Shown: positions 52,179 through 60,540, counted from the first letter of the stretch. The stretch: DNA of 64,000 nucleotides from an uncultured Celeribacter sp. (GCF_963675965.1 NZ_OY780935.1:3088501-3152500); one strand, 5' to 3'. The notes: generated by a model not told the origin, from the sequence alone. Translations and numbers: made by a program.

Positions 52179-52832
52179 ATGTCCGATTTTACCCAACTCC
52201 GTACCACCATGGTCGATACGCAAGTGCGCCCCTCTGATGTGACCAAATTCCCGATCATAGAGGCGATGCTCACGGTGCCGCGCGAAAACTTTGTCCCGGT
52301 TGAAAAGCGTGAAACCGCCTATGTGGGCGGTGACGTTCCGCTTGGCAACGGGCGGGTTGTGCTTGATCCGCGCGTGCTGGCCAAGATGCTTGATGTGCTC
52401 AACATCCAGGATGATGAGCTGGTGCTCGATCTTGGCTGTGGTCTGGGCTACTCGTCGGCCGTGATCGCGCGTATGGCGCAGGCCGTTGTCGCGGTGGAAG
52501 AAGACGAAGCCCTCGCCAAAGAGGCCGCTGCCGCTCTGGCCGAGAACGGCTCTGACAACGTTGCCGTCGAAGTTGGCCAGCTGGCCGCCGGTGCTGCACA
52601 GCATGGTCCTTATGATGTTGCGATCCTGCAAGGCGGTGTTGAAGAAATTCCCGATGAAATTTTGGCACAGGTGAAGGAAAAAGGGCGCATCTGTGCAATT
52701 TTCCTCGACGGAGCCCTTGGCGTCGTGCGTATTGGGTACAAGATTGATGGAGAAATGTCTTGGCGCATGGTGTTCAACGCGACCGCGTCGGTCCTGCCGG
52801 GATTTGAAAAACGCGCGGAGTTCGCGCTGTAA
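52179..52832 (+). CDS. pcm: Protein-L-isoaspartate O-methyltransferase family protein
   Basis: PCMT enzymes methylate isoaspartyl residues with S-adenosylmethionine to start their repair. The 217-residue protein has MVDTQVRPSDVTKFPIIEAMLTVPRENFVP at the N-terminus and the SAM motif ELVLDLGCGLGYSSAVIARM. VAVEEDEALAKEA binds ribose. It is of the divergent alphaproteobacterial type found next to tolC: the classical PCMT substrate motifs are weaker, so repair activity is uncertain. I chose ATG at 52179 (MSDFTQLR); another in-frame ATG at 52158 is possible. tolC follows after 67 bases. Confidence 0.88.
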   Translation: MSDFTQLRTTMVDTQVRPSDVTKFPIIEAMLTVPRENFVPVEKRETAYVGGDVPLGNGRVVLDPRVLAKMLDVLNIQDDELVLDLGCGLGYSSAVIARMAQAVVAVEEDEALAKEAAAALAENGSDNVAVEVGQLAAGAAQHGPYDVAILQGGVEEIPDEILAQVKEKGRICAIFLDGALGVVRIGYKIDGEMSWRMVFNATASVLPGFEKRAEFAL

Positions 52833-52899
52833 AAAGATAGTATCGGGGCAACCGTGGCAGCAAGTCCGGCGCACCCAACGATAAAAGGGGCTTAGGCCA

Positions 52900-54297
52900 A
52901 TGAGCAGAACGACAGGTTTCAAACGCGCGCTTCTTGCGGGAGCCGCCGCAGTTGCCATGACGGTGGCGCCGATCGCAGGTTGGGCGGAAAGTTTGGGCGA
53001 TGCGCTGGCATCTGCTTACAAGACGTCCGGGTTGCTGGAACAGAACCGTGCCACCCTGCGGGCTGCAGACGAAGGCGTCGCTTCCGCCATGTCGGCACTG
53101 CGCCCGTCTTTGGGCTATCAGTATTCCGGGTCCAAAACCTTTGGGCCGGATGGCAATGTGCTTAAGGCCTGGTCGGAAACTCTGGCCTTTGCGGCCTCGA
53201 TGGAAGTCTACACCTTCGGGCGCAACCGTCTGTCCGTCGATCTGCAGAAAGAGGTTGTTCTGGCCACTCGCGCCAGCCTCTTGAATGTTGAACAACAGGT
53301 TCTGGCCAGTGCGGTCAGCGCCTATATGGGCGTGCGCGAGGCGCAGGCTCTGGTCAACTTGCGTCAAAGTGCGGTGCGTTTGAACCAGCAAAACCTCAGC
53401 GCGGCGCGCGACCGTTTCGATGTCGGTGAGATCACCCGCACTGTAGTGTCCCAATATGAGGCGCAACTTGCGTCGGCCCGCGCCAATCTGGCGGCGGCAC
53501 GCGGGGAGTTGTCTGCCGCGCGCGAAACCTACAAGGTTGCCATCGGGCATTACCCGCAGTCCTTGTCCAGCCCGCCCAATATCGCATTGCCGGTTAAATC
53601 TTTGGAAGCTGCCGTGTCTGTCGGTGTGCAACGTCATCCGGGGATCATTGCGCTGCAGCACCAGGCTGCAGCACAGGATCTTGCGGTGGAGATTGCCGAG
53701 CGCAACATGCTGCCGACGGTCGAGGCGGGGATCACCCAATCCTACACCGATACCTTTGATCTGGGCGATGGTAACACCAGCATTTCGGCCGGCGTGTCCG
53801 GCCCGATCTATTCGGGCGGTGCAATCGCCTCTGCCGTGCGCAGCGCGGTTGCCAACCGTGATGCCGCCCGTGCCGAGCTGCTGCAGACCACCCGTGAAGT
53901 CGAACAGGGCATCCGCACCAACTGGGCGATGTTGTCGGTTTACGCCGCCTCCGAAGAGGCGTCCAACTCCTATGTCGAAGCGCAGCGCGTCGCCTACAAC
54001 GGTGTGCGCGAAGAGGCCGATCTTGGGGCGTCGACCACGCTGGACGTGTTGGATGCGGAACAGGATCTGCTGGATGCACAGGTGTCGGCCATTCAGGCCC
54101 GCATCGCGCGCGAAACCCAAGCTTATGCAGTTCTGCAATCGGTTGGTATGCTGACAGCGGAACAGCTGAACCTCAATGTGCCGGTCTATGACCCCTCTGC
54201 CTATTACAACGCGGTCAAAAACGCGCCGACCCGGCATGTCAGCCCGCAGGGCGAGAAGCTGGATCGCGTGCTGCAAGGTCTGCTGAAACAGCAATAA
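52900..54297 (+). CDS. tolC: TolC family outer membrane efflux protein
   Basis: An outer-membrane channel for type I secretion or multidrug efflux. The 465-residue precursor has a signal peptide (KRALLAGAAAVAMTVAPIAGWA). Two tandem OEP repeats follow, each with long coiled-coil helices and a beta hairpin. Family motifs are seen in GYQYSGSKTFGP, YTFGRNRLSVDL, RFDVGEITRTVVSQYEAQLASARANLAAARGEL and REEADLGASTTLDVLDAEQDLLDAQVS. The inner-membrane and periplasmic partners are not in the window. The arrangement pcm-tolC-popZ is a recurring alphaproteobacterial cluster. A hairpin terminator follows. Confidence 0.94.
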   Translation: MSRTTGFKRALLAGAAAVAMTVAPIAGWAESLGDALASAYKTSGLLEQNRATLRAADEGVASAMSALRPSLGYQYSGSKTFGPDGNVLKAWSETLAFAASMEVYTFGRNRLSVDLQKEVVLATRASLLNVEQQVLASAVSAYMGVREAQALVNLRQSAVRLNQQNLSAARDRFDVGEITRTVVSQYEAQLASARANLAAARGELSAARETYKVAIGHYPQSLSSPPNIALPVKSLEAAVSVGVQRHPGIIALQHQAAAQDLAVEIAERNMLPTVEAGITQSYTDTFDLGDGNTSISAGVSGPIYSGGAIASAVRSAVANRDAARAELLQTTREVEQGIRTNWAMLSVYAASEEASNSYVEAQRVAYNGVREEADLGASTTLDVLDAEQDLLDAQVSAIQARIARETQAYAVLQSVGMLTAEQLNLNVPVYDPSAYYNAVKNAPTRHVSPQGEKLDRVLQGLLKQQ

Positions 54298-54327
54298 CTC
54301 AGCCTTTTCCGGGCATCCCATGATTTC

Positions 54328-54364
54328 AACCCGCGCCGAAGGCCTCACCCCCCGGCGCGGGTTT
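54328..54364 (+). terminator. Rho-independent terminator after tolC
   Basis: An 11-bp GC-rich stem (54328-54338 with 54353-54363) encloses a 14-base loop and is followed by a short T run, 31 bases after the tolC stop. The large loop makes it moderate. Confidence 0.65.
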
Positions 54365-54449
54365 GCCGTTTTCGGGCGGATTCAGACAATGTATTGTGTC
54401 TGCACGTGAAGCTGGCTACCATCATCGGTATAACTTTCAAGGAGGCACA

Positions 54450-55358
54450 ATGTCGGATCCCATGACGAATATTGACGCAGTCGATGTGCTTGCCTCAATC
54501 CGTCGCCTGGTGGATGAGACCCATTTGGATGATCCGGTGCCCCCGTCTGACGCGTCAGAGGCGCTGGTTTTGACGCCCAACTTGCGGGTTGTGACCGAAG
54601 TTGACGCGGATGCCGTTTCTGACCCGCAAGACGGGACCGCCACTTTGGCGCCATTGCTGCTGACGCCGGACGATGCGGTGCGTTTACCCGATGAAACGGT
54701 CGACGAAGCGGAAACGCCCAAGGGGCAGGGCGCGCTTTCGGATTGGACTGTGGCGCTTCGCGAAGATCTTGATGAGGATATGACCGTGTCCGCAGCGTCT
54801 CCGGAACGGACCCTGGAACAACGTATTGCGGAACTGGAAGCCGCCGTTGGCGCCCAGCCTACAGAATGGGAGCCCGATGGCTCTGAGGATCCGATGGCCA
54901 GCACGCCGCAGGAAGTTCCGCGCTCTCTAGTCGGGGCCAGTGCCCGCGTTCTGCATTTCCGAAAGCATCCCAAACCGGAGGCGGAGGCGGAGCTGCCGGA
55001 ACCGGGGACGGGGGCTGTGACAGCCAATGACGACGCGCTGGCTGAGCCACCACTGGAACAGGAGGTTGCGTCGTTGGCCGGTCCGGTTGCGGATCAAGCT
55101 GTGCCGACAGAGGAAGTGGCCGAAGATATGCCTGCATCGGTCGAGGATGAACTTGCTTTGGCGGGCTATCTTGAGGATGAAATCCTTGATGAAAAGTCTC
55201 TGCGCGGTCTGATCTCTCAGCTGATCCGTGAGGAGCTTCAGGGCGATATGGGGGAACGTATCACCCGCAATATTCGCGCTCTGGTGCGCCGCGAGGTGCA
55301 GCGCGCTTTGGCCCTGCAGGAAAATCTGCCGACCCAGTCTCCACGTCGCGACGACTGA
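54450..55358 (+). CDS. popZ: PopZ-like polar organizing protein (DUF2497 type)
   Basis: A 302-residue acidic protein with the layout of Caulobacter PopZ, the self-assembling scaffold that tethers chromosome origins at cell poles. The N-terminus carries IDAVDVLASIRRLVDETH, matching the short PopZ N-helix (EEILASIRRII). A long acidic, proline-rich disordered linker comes next (about residues 30-235). The C-terminal helical module is SLRGLISQLIREELQGDMGERITRNIRALVRREVQRAL, comparable to the oligomerisation helices. Its place after pcm and tolC matches the popZ locus of other alphaproteobacteria, where valS usually follows; here cobQ is next on the other strand. GGAGG lies before the ATG at 54450. 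The linker is longer than in Caulobacter (177 residues in total there). Confidence 0.75.
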   Translation: MSDPMTNIDAVDVLASIRRLVDETHLDDPVPPSDASEALVLTPNLRVVTEVDADAVSDPQDGTATLAPLLLTPDDAVRLPDETVDEAETPKGQGALSDWTVALREDLDEDMTVSAASPERTLEQRIAELEAAVGAQPTEWEPDGSEDPMASTPQEVPRSLVGASARVLHFRKHPKPEAEAELPEPGTGAVTANDDALAEPPLEQEVASLAGPVADQAVPTEEVAEDMPASVEDELALAGYLEDEILDEKSLRGLISQLIREELQGDMGERITRNIRALVRREVQRALALQENLPTQSPRRDD

Positions 55359-55400
55359 CCTAGGCCCGGATCGTCCCGTGCCTGGTGTGGCGTGCGCAGA

Positions 55401-56867
55401 TCAGACCGTTGCGCTAAGGGCGTAGAAACCGTCCAGATCGAAATGCTGTTCCAGATGATCGGCAAGAGCGTCCAATGTGGCCTCGACATCCGCGTCATAC
55501 GTGCCTGTCGGCGCCTGCGTGGCTCCCAGTCCCCGCAGGAAATGGGCGCGAAACGCGTCTGAACTGAACAGCCCATGCAGATAGCAGCCGCGCACACGTT
55601 CATTTGGGCTCATGGCGCCCGCAATCTGGCCATCCACCTGAAGCCAGCCGCGTTCGGTGTCCGGCCCTTCTGTGCGCCCGATGTGAATTTCATAGGCCGA
55701 AACGTCCAGCCCGCTGGCAAGATCGCGGGCAGAGACGTTTGCCAGATGTTTGTCCGGGCTCATGCGCGTTTCGACATTGAGATGCCCCAACCCGCGCGTG
55801 CGCCCGGGGAGGCCTTCGATGCCATCGGGATCGTCGATCCACTGGCCCAGCATCTGGTAGCCGCCGCAGATGCCCAGCACATGGCCCCCGCGGCGCAGGT
55901 GGGCGTTCAGGTCGATGTCCCAGCCCTGTTTCCGGAAAAAGGCCAAATCCGCCACGGTGGATTTTGTGCCGGGGATCAGCACCAGATCGGCATCTCCCGG
56001 CAGGGCGCGTCCCGGGGGCACCAGTACAACGCGGACGGCGGGGGCCGCGCTCAGCGGATCGAGGTCGTCGAAATTCGCGATCTGGGACAGTTGCGGCACG
56101 GCGATGGTCAGGGTTTCCGTGCCGCTGACCGGGCTGTCGGCCAGATCCATCACATCTTCGGCGGGCAGGAGGTGGGCGGCTGGAAACCACGGGATCGTCC
56201 CCAGATCGCGCCAGCCTGTATGCTCGGCAATGGCCTTGGAGCCTTCGGCAAACAAAGAGACGTCGCCGCGAAATTTGTTGACGGCAAAGGCTTTGATCCG
56301 CGCTCGGTCGCTGTCTGACAGGACGGTGGCAGTGCCGACAAGCTGGGCGATGACACCGCCGCGATCGATGTCGCCAACCAGAACGACCGGCACGCCAGCG
56401 GCTTCGGCAAAGCCCATATTGGCAATGTCGCCCTGTCGCAGGTTGATTTCCGCCGGGCTGCCGGCACCTTCGATGAGGATCAGATCGGCGCTTTGACTGA
56501 GCCGCTGGAAACTGTCGAGAACTGCAGGCAGAAGCGAGGGCTTGTCCCGGCCATAGTCGCGGGCATTCAGCGTGCCGACGCGTTTGCCCCAGACGATCAC
56601 CTGTGCACCGCGATCGCTTTCGGGTTTCAACAGCACCGGGTTCATATCGGTATGGGGTGCAAGGCCACAGGCGCGGGCCTGCAAGGCCTGTGCGCGGCCG
56701 ATCTCGCCCCCGTCTGCGGTGACAGCGGCGTTGTTGGACATGTTCTGGGGCTTGAACGGTGCGACCTTCAGGCCGCGCCGTGTGAACGCGCGGGCCAGAC
56801 CTGCGACCAGCATGGACTTGCCCACATTGGACCCGGTGCCCTGCACCATGATTGCCCTTGGGGCCAT
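55401..56867 (-). CDS. cobQ: Cobyric acid synthase
   Basis: CobQ/CbiP amidates the side chains of adenosylcobyrinic a,c-diamide in cobalamin synthesis. The 488-residue protein begins with the P-loop ATPase MVQGTGSNVGKSMLVAGLARAF and KVAPFKPQNMSNNA. VLVGDIDRGGVIAQLVGT follows. The C-terminal glutamine-amidotransferase domain has its nucleophile in GGHVLGICGGYQMLGQWI (Cys in ICGGYQ) and a late histidine in RGCYLHGLFSSDAFR. It is complete and isolated: no other cobalamin genes and no cobalamin riboswitch are visible upstream, since the cupin gene begins 21 bases away. It converges with popZ. Confidence 0.96.
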   Translation of the reverse strand: MAPRAIMVQGTGSNVGKSMLVAGLARAFTRRGLKVAPFKPQNMSNNAAVTADGGEIGRAQALQARACGLAPHTDMNPVLLKPESDRGAQVIVWGKRVGTLNARDYGRDKPSLLPAVLDSFQRLSQSADLILIEGAGSPAEINLRQGDIANMGFAEAAGVPVVLVGDIDRGGVIAQLVGTATVLSDSDRARIKAFAVNKFRGDVSLFAEGSKAIAEHTGWRDLGTIPWFPAAHLLPAEDVMDLADSPVSGTETLTIAVPQLSQIANFDDLDPLSAAPAVRVVLVPPGRALPGDADLVLIPGTKSTVADLAFFRKQGWDIDLNAHLRRGGHVLGICGGYQMLGQWIDDPDGIEGLPGRTRGLGHLNVETRMSPDKHLANVSARDLASGLDVSAYEIHIGRTEGPDTERGWLQVDGQIAGAMSPNERVRGCYLHGLFSSDAFRAHFLRGLGATQAPTGTYDADVEATLDALADHLEQHFDLDGFYALSATV

Positions 56868-56888
56868 TTGCCGCGTCCTTTTGGTCAG

Positions 56889-57383
56889 TCAGTCGTCGTC
56901 AGGGCCTCGCCGCCGGATGTTTCCATAGGGCATGCCGTCGAGATGATGATAGAAGTAGGGAGAGCCAGAGTCAGCCATCAGATCGAGCCCGGGGTAAAAG
57001 ATCTGCTCAGCAGTCTTCCGCGAACCGATTTCGAGAATAAGCACATCGGCGTCGCTGCGGTTTTCCAGACAATGGGCGGTGACGTCACCCGCCTTGAAAC
57101 CCGCGCAATCGCCGGGCGCGAGGAGTTCCTCATGATCTCCGAGGATGAGCGTTGGTGTCCCCGACAGCACATAGACGAATTCATCCTCTTTCTGGTGCCA
57201 GTGCGGCAGGGCTGAAGACGTGCCGGGTGGCAATGTCGTCAGGTTCACGCCGAATTGGCGCAGGCCCGCCGCATCGCCAAGGGCGCGTTTGATCCGGCTT
57301 TGGGTCTTTTTGTGCAGGGGCGGGGGGTAGAGGGTGCCGATTTTGGGGGTGATCGCGGGAATGTCGATTTTTTTGCTGGTCAT
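56889..57383 (-). CDS. Cupin domain protein
   Basis: A 164-residue single-cupin protein. The first cupin motif is ALPHWHQKEDEFVYVLSGTPTLILG, giving the HxH...E metal-binding set. The second is GDCAGFKAGDVTAHCLENRSDADVLILEIG, with its histidine in AHCLEN. The C-terminal FYPGLDLMADSGSPYFYHHLDGMPY is conserved in a subfamily of cupins of unknown function. The start is ATG at 57383, with AAGGAG on the coding strand, inside a perfect palindrome that overlaps the ribosome binding site. It is upstream of cobQ on the same strand by 21 bases, so co-transcription is likely, but a link to cobalamin is not supported by its sequence. Confidence 0.9.
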   Translation of the reverse strand: MTSKKIDIPAITPKIGTLYPPPLHKKTQSRIKRALGDAAGLRQFGVNLTTLPPGTSSALPHWHQKEDEFVYVLSGTPTLILGDHEELLAPGDCAGFKAGDVTAHCLENRSDADVLILEIGSRKTAEQIFYPGLDLMADSGSPYFYHHLDGMPYGNIRRRGPDDD

Positions 57384-57385
57384 CA

Positions 57386-57408
57386 AAACTCTCCTTTAAG
57401 GAGAGTTT
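57386..57408. promoter_or_regulatory. Perfect 11-1-11 palindrome over the cupin ribosome binding site
   Basis: Arms 57386-57396 and 57398-57408 are exact reverse complements around one base. The minus-strand arm nearest the gene contains the AAGGAG of the cupin gene and ends two bases before its ATG. A second, weaker dyad with the same GAGAGTT / AACTCTC arms overlaps it to 57420. It could be a repressor operator or an RBS-sequestering hairpin. Confidence 0.6.
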
Positions 57409-57465
57409 ATCTTAACTCTCTTCTCATTATGCAAAGGAAAAGGCCGCGCAAAGAGAAGATGTTGC

Positions 57466-57507
57466 AAAAGAAAAGACGCGCCAGCGAGCAGCATGGCGCG
57501 TCTTCTT
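57466..57507 (-). terminator. Rho-independent terminator of the 105-residue protein gene
   Basis: AAGACGCGCC (57473-57482) and GGCGCGTCTT (57495-57504) pair perfectly around 12 bases. On the minus strand a T-rich tract follows, about 24 bases after the stop of the upstream gene. Confidence 0.8.
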
Positions 57508-57527
57508 CAAGAAATGCAAACTGCGTT

Positions 57528-57845
57528 TTACGCAGCTTCCGCTTGTTGTGCGTGGCGACGTTCGCTTTCTTCGCGTGACAGAGCGACAGAGGTGCGAATG
57601 CCCTTGGACACGAATTCCATCAGGCCGGACACAACACGTTCACACGGGTCGATACCGGCACAGGACAGAACCTCGCGACCATCGCGGGAACGTGCCCAAC
57701 GGGCGATCTGTTCCGGGCCGTTGCCGTATTTCTTGTCATCGGCGATCGCATCATCGAGTGCGGCGAGCACGACTGCTGCAAAGAGTTTGCGTGCGCGCTG
57801 GCCTTGCTCGCAATTGAAAGCGGTGCCGTCAACGAATTCAGCCAT
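57528..57845 (-). CDS. Conserved 105-residue protein (DUF6280-like)
   Basis: A small, mostly helical protein: MAEFVDGTAFNCEQGQRARKLFAAVVLAALDDAIADDKKYGNGPEQIARWARSRDGREVLSCAGIDP is the conserved part, ending in a charged helix (TSVALSREESERRHAQQ). It looks like a family restricted to Rhodobacterales, which I believe is catalogued as DUF6280; that name is from memory and unverified. No signal peptide, membrane segment or catalytic motif is apparent, and two cysteines are present. The function is unknown. It has its own terminator and is divergent from efp across a 219-base spacer. Confidence 0.8.
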   Translation of the reverse strand: MAEFVDGTAFNCEQGQRARKLFAAVVLAALDDAIADDKKYGNGPEQIARWARSRDGREVLSCAGIDPCERVVSGLMEFVSKGIRTSVALSREESERRHAQQAEAA

Positions 57846-58064
57846 GATTGATCCTTGTATTATTGCTCTTGTCTTTCTGGCGTGCGGGCCCTTATTGCAG
57901 GTTTGAAACGATTCGGATACGTCTCAGTTGCATATCACTTATGCGAAATGCGAATGGGTCAGCCCCCCTCTGCAGGGCAGAGCAGCGCCTTGTCAGCCAG
58001 CGACTGTCCAGATATAGGGTTCGATGAACTTTCTTCAACCAATCAATCCCGATGGTATAATCAC

Positions 58065-58628
58065 ATGCCCAAGATCAACGGTAACGAAATCCGCCCCGGC
58101 AACGTGCTGGAGCATGACGGGGGCCTGTGGGCTGCCGTCAAGGTCGATCACGTCAAGCCCGGCAAAGGCGGGGCATTTGCACAGGTCGAGCTGAAGAACC
58201 TGCGCGATGGTCGCAAGCTCAACGAACGCTTCCGTTCGGCTGACAAAGTGGAACGCGTCCGCCTTGAGCAGAAGGACATGCAGTTCCTCTATGAGAGCGA
58301 TGGCCTGCTGAACATCATGGACACCGAGACCTTTGAGCAGGTCACGATCCCGGCAGACATTCTGGGCGAACGTCGTCCGTTCCTGCAAGACGGCATGACC
58401 ATCGTGGTCGAATTCTATGAAGAGGAAGCGCTGAACGCGACCCTGCCGCAGAAAGTCGTCTGCAAGATCGTCGAGACCGAGCCGGTCGTCAAAGGCCAGA
58501 CCGCTGCGAACTCCTTCAAGCCCGCAACGCTGGAAAACGGCGTGCGTGTGATGGTACCGCCCTTCGTGGGCACGGACGAAGACATCGTCGTGAACACTGA
58601 AACCATGGAATATTCGGAACGCGCCTGA
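58065..58628 (+). CDS. efp: Elongation factor P
   Basis: EF-P relieves ribosome stalling at polyproline stretches. The 187-residue protein has the three-barrel layout, with MPKINGNEIRPGNVLEHDGG at the start and the modified-residue loop KPGKGGAF. The target lysine is Lys34, as in enzymes modified by EpmA or related systems. VCKIVETEPVVKGQTAANSFKPATLENGVRVMVPPFV is the standard C-terminal part. I chose ATG at 58065, since the longer frame from 57855 adds unconserved sequence. There is no obvious Shine-Dalgarno in front of it. Lysine in the loop rather than arginine implies no EarP-type rhamnosylation. Confidence 0.97.
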   Translation: MPKINGNEIRPGNVLEHDGGLWAAVKVDHVKPGKGGAFAQVELKNLRDGRKLNERFRSADKVERVRLEQKDMQFLYESDGLLNIMDTETFEQVTIPADILGERRPFLQDGMTIVVEFYEEEALNATLPQKVVCKIVETEPVVKGQTAANSFKPATLENGVRVMVPPFVGTDEDIVVNTETMEYSERA

Positions 58629-58648
58629 GGCGTCGGTCCCGAGATTGG

Positions 58649-58675
58649 AAAAGCCGCCCTTTGGGGCGGCTTTTT
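58649..58675. terminator. Terminator between efp and the BKACE gene
   Basis: AAAAGCCGCCC pairs with GGGCGGCTTTT around a four-base loop, with a T run for the plus strand and A residues on the other side. It should serve efp strongly and the convergent gene more weakly. Confidence 0.85.
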
Positions 58676-58742
58676 ATGTTTGGAGGCAGTGCCTTTTAAA
58701 GTCAGTGCCGGTAGGTGCAACAGGACGTCAGGGATGTGCCTG

Positions 58743-59588
58743 TCAGGCGTCGACAAGACCAAGGATCTTGCGCGCCTCCGCCGGGCTGGCGATGGGGCGG
58801 TCATACCGCGCGGCAGCTTCAGCGGCGCGCGCCACCAGCGCAGCATTTGAAGGGGCCAGCGTGGTTTTGTCGAGGCGGATATTGTCCTCCAACCCGGTGC
58901 GCAGATGCCCGCCCGCGGCGGCGGCCCAGTCGTTCAGCACCAGTTGCTGGCGCCCGATCCCTGCGGCGCACCAGGGGCTGTCGTCACCAAACAGATGCTT
59001 CACCGTGTCCACGTAGAAATCGAACACGCGTTTTTCGGCGGGCATGGCGTTCTTCACGCCCATGACGAATTGCACATAGGGGCGGGGGCCGATCTGCCCG
59101 CGCTGCACCATCTCATGGGCCTTGTAGATATGGGACAGATCGAAGGCTTCGATCTCGGGTTTGACGCCATAGGTTTTCATTTCAGAAGCCAGCCAGTCAA
59201 CAAGATCCGGGGGGTTTTCATAGACCCGGGTCGGGAAGTTGTTCGAGCCCACTGAGAGTGAGGCCATGGGTGGACGCAGCGGCAACATGCCACCACGGGC
59301 CTGACCGGCACCCGAGCGCCCGCCAGTAGAAAGTTGCACGATCATGCCGGGGCAATGAGCCTGAATGCCTGCCATCAGCTGTTGGAACCGCTCCGGGTCA
59401 GAGGTCGGCTTGCCGTCGTCGTCACGCACATGGCAATGGGCGATGCTGGCCCCGGCCTCATAGGCGGCATGGGTGCTTTCGACCTGCTCAGAGATAGTGA
59501 TGGGCACAGCGGGATTGTCCGCCTTGGTCGGCAGAGACCCAGTTATTGCTACACAAATGATACAAGGTTTGCCCGCGACATCGCTCAT
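58743..59588 (-). CDS. Beta-keto acid cleavage enzyme (BKACE, DUF849)
   Basis: BKACE enzymes condense a beta-keto acid with acetyl-CoA, splitting it into acetoacetate and a CoA ester; 3-keto-5-aminohexanoate cleavage enzyme is the founding member. The 281-residue TIM-barrel protein shows CIICVAITGSLPTKADNPAVPIT at the N-terminus. The zinc histidine pair is in SIAHCHVRDDDGKP, and the active-site region is EIEAFDLSHIYKAHEM. VRTGLEDNI-type HLRTGLEDNIRLDK is near the end. The substrate cannot be read from sequence; no lysine, carnitine or other catabolic cluster adjoins it. It stands alone, so any role is uncertain. Confidence 0.92.
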   Translation of the reverse strand: MSDVAGKPCIICVAITGSLPTKADNPAVPITISEQVESTHAAYEAGASIAHCHVRDDDGKPTSDPERFQQLMAGIQAHCPGMIVQLSTGGRSGAGQARGGMLPLRPPMASLSVGSNNFPTRVYENPPDLVDWLASEMKTYGVKPEIEAFDLSHIYKAHEMVQRGQIGPRPYVQFVMGVKNAMPAEKRVFDFYVDTVKHLFGDDSPWCAAGIGRQQLVLNDWAAAAGGHLRTGLEDNIRLDKTTLAPSNAALVARAAEAAARYDRPIASPAEARKILGLVDA

Positions 59589-59717
59589 AATCGCCTATTC
59601 CTTTCAAAGTTCCCACGCTGCCGCAGGCAGGGGGTTTTTGCCTCCCTTGGCGCGCTCCTGTCATGGCGCTTTCCCATTCTGGCGTCATGGGAAGGAATTG
59701 ACCAGAACGGAATAAGC

Positions 59718-60443
59718 TCAGGCCGTGAGCGTTGCCCCATCTACGATCAGCGGACCCTTGGCGCGGTCAAACCGCAGATGGGCAATGGCCTTGTTGCCGC
59801 TTTGGGTGAACAGCGTGCCGGCGGCTTTGCCGTCTTCCGTGGTGATCGTCGTTCCAACCGGGGCGCTGCCGTCAATCGAGACGGTGACCAGCCCTTTGCG
59901 CAGCTCGGTCTTGTGGTGCATCCGGGCGGTGACTTCCTGACCGACGAAACAGCCTTTCTTGAAATCGACGCCATGCAGGCGCTCGAACCCGGCTTCCAGA
60001 ATGAACGTGTCCGGTGTCAGTTCGATTCCGGTTTCGGGAATGCAATGGGCCACGCGGATGGCGTCCCAGTCGACATCTTCGCCCGGGCGTCCGTCATAGG
60101 CGCGCCAGCCCATGTCCGGACTGCGCGGATCGGTGACAGCGCCCTCGGGCGTCGGTCCCAGACCCCGGGACACCTGACGGTCGGTTAGCGCCAGCGTCAC
60201 CTTGGCCCGCAGCTTGTACATCGTCAGGCGTTTCAACAGCGCGTCCGCCACACAGGCCGCGACATCCAGCAGGATGGTTTCACCTTCCGCCACCAGAATG
60301 AAATCCGCCAGAAACTTGCCTTGCGGGGTTTGCAAGGCCGCATAGACCGGACCGTCCTGCAGCCGGTTTACATCGTTGGTGACAAGGCCCTGAAGGAAAT
60401 GAAGGCGGTCTTCGCCGGTGATTTCGATGACTTTTCTGTCCAC
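59718..60443 (-). CDS. ygfZ: Folate-binding Fe-S biogenesis protein YgfZ
   Basis: YgfZ (related to GcvT) binds tetrahydrofolate and supports repair or assembly of some iron-sulfur enzymes. The 241-residue protein has the family's conserved cysteine motif GVDFKKGCFVGQEVTARMHHKT (KGCxxGQE). It also has the N-terminal VIEITGEDRLHFLQGLVTNDVNRL. I chose GTG at 60443 (DRKVIEITG), with AGGA a few bases upstream; the longer frame to 60482 adds a basic unconserved leader. It is divergent from the glycosyltransferase, about 97 bases away. Confidence 0.92.
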   Translation of the reverse strand: MDRKVIEITGEDRLHFLQGLVTNDVNRLQDGPVYAALQTPQGKFLADFILVAEGETILLDVAACVADALLKRLTMYKLRAKVTLALTDRQVSRGLGPTPEGAVTDPRSPDMGWRAYDGRPGEDVDWDAIRVAHCIPETGIELTPDTFILEAGFERLHGVDFKKGCFVGQEVTARMHHKTELRKGLVTVSIDGSAPVGTTITTEDGKAAGTLFTQSGNKAIAHLRFDRAKGPLIVDGATLTA

Positions 60444-60540
60444 TGTGTCAGTCCTGCACTTTCGCCTGTGTTGCCCCTTCATATAGGAAGGGACAGGGCT
60501 GCGAAAAGCCTTGTGACCACCTCAAAACCGCAGGGCCCTT

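Noticed and set aside
56868..57400. Cobalamin riboswitch upstream of cobQ
   Set aside because: The cupin gene begins 21 bases away and I see no B12-box-like sequence in the spacer.
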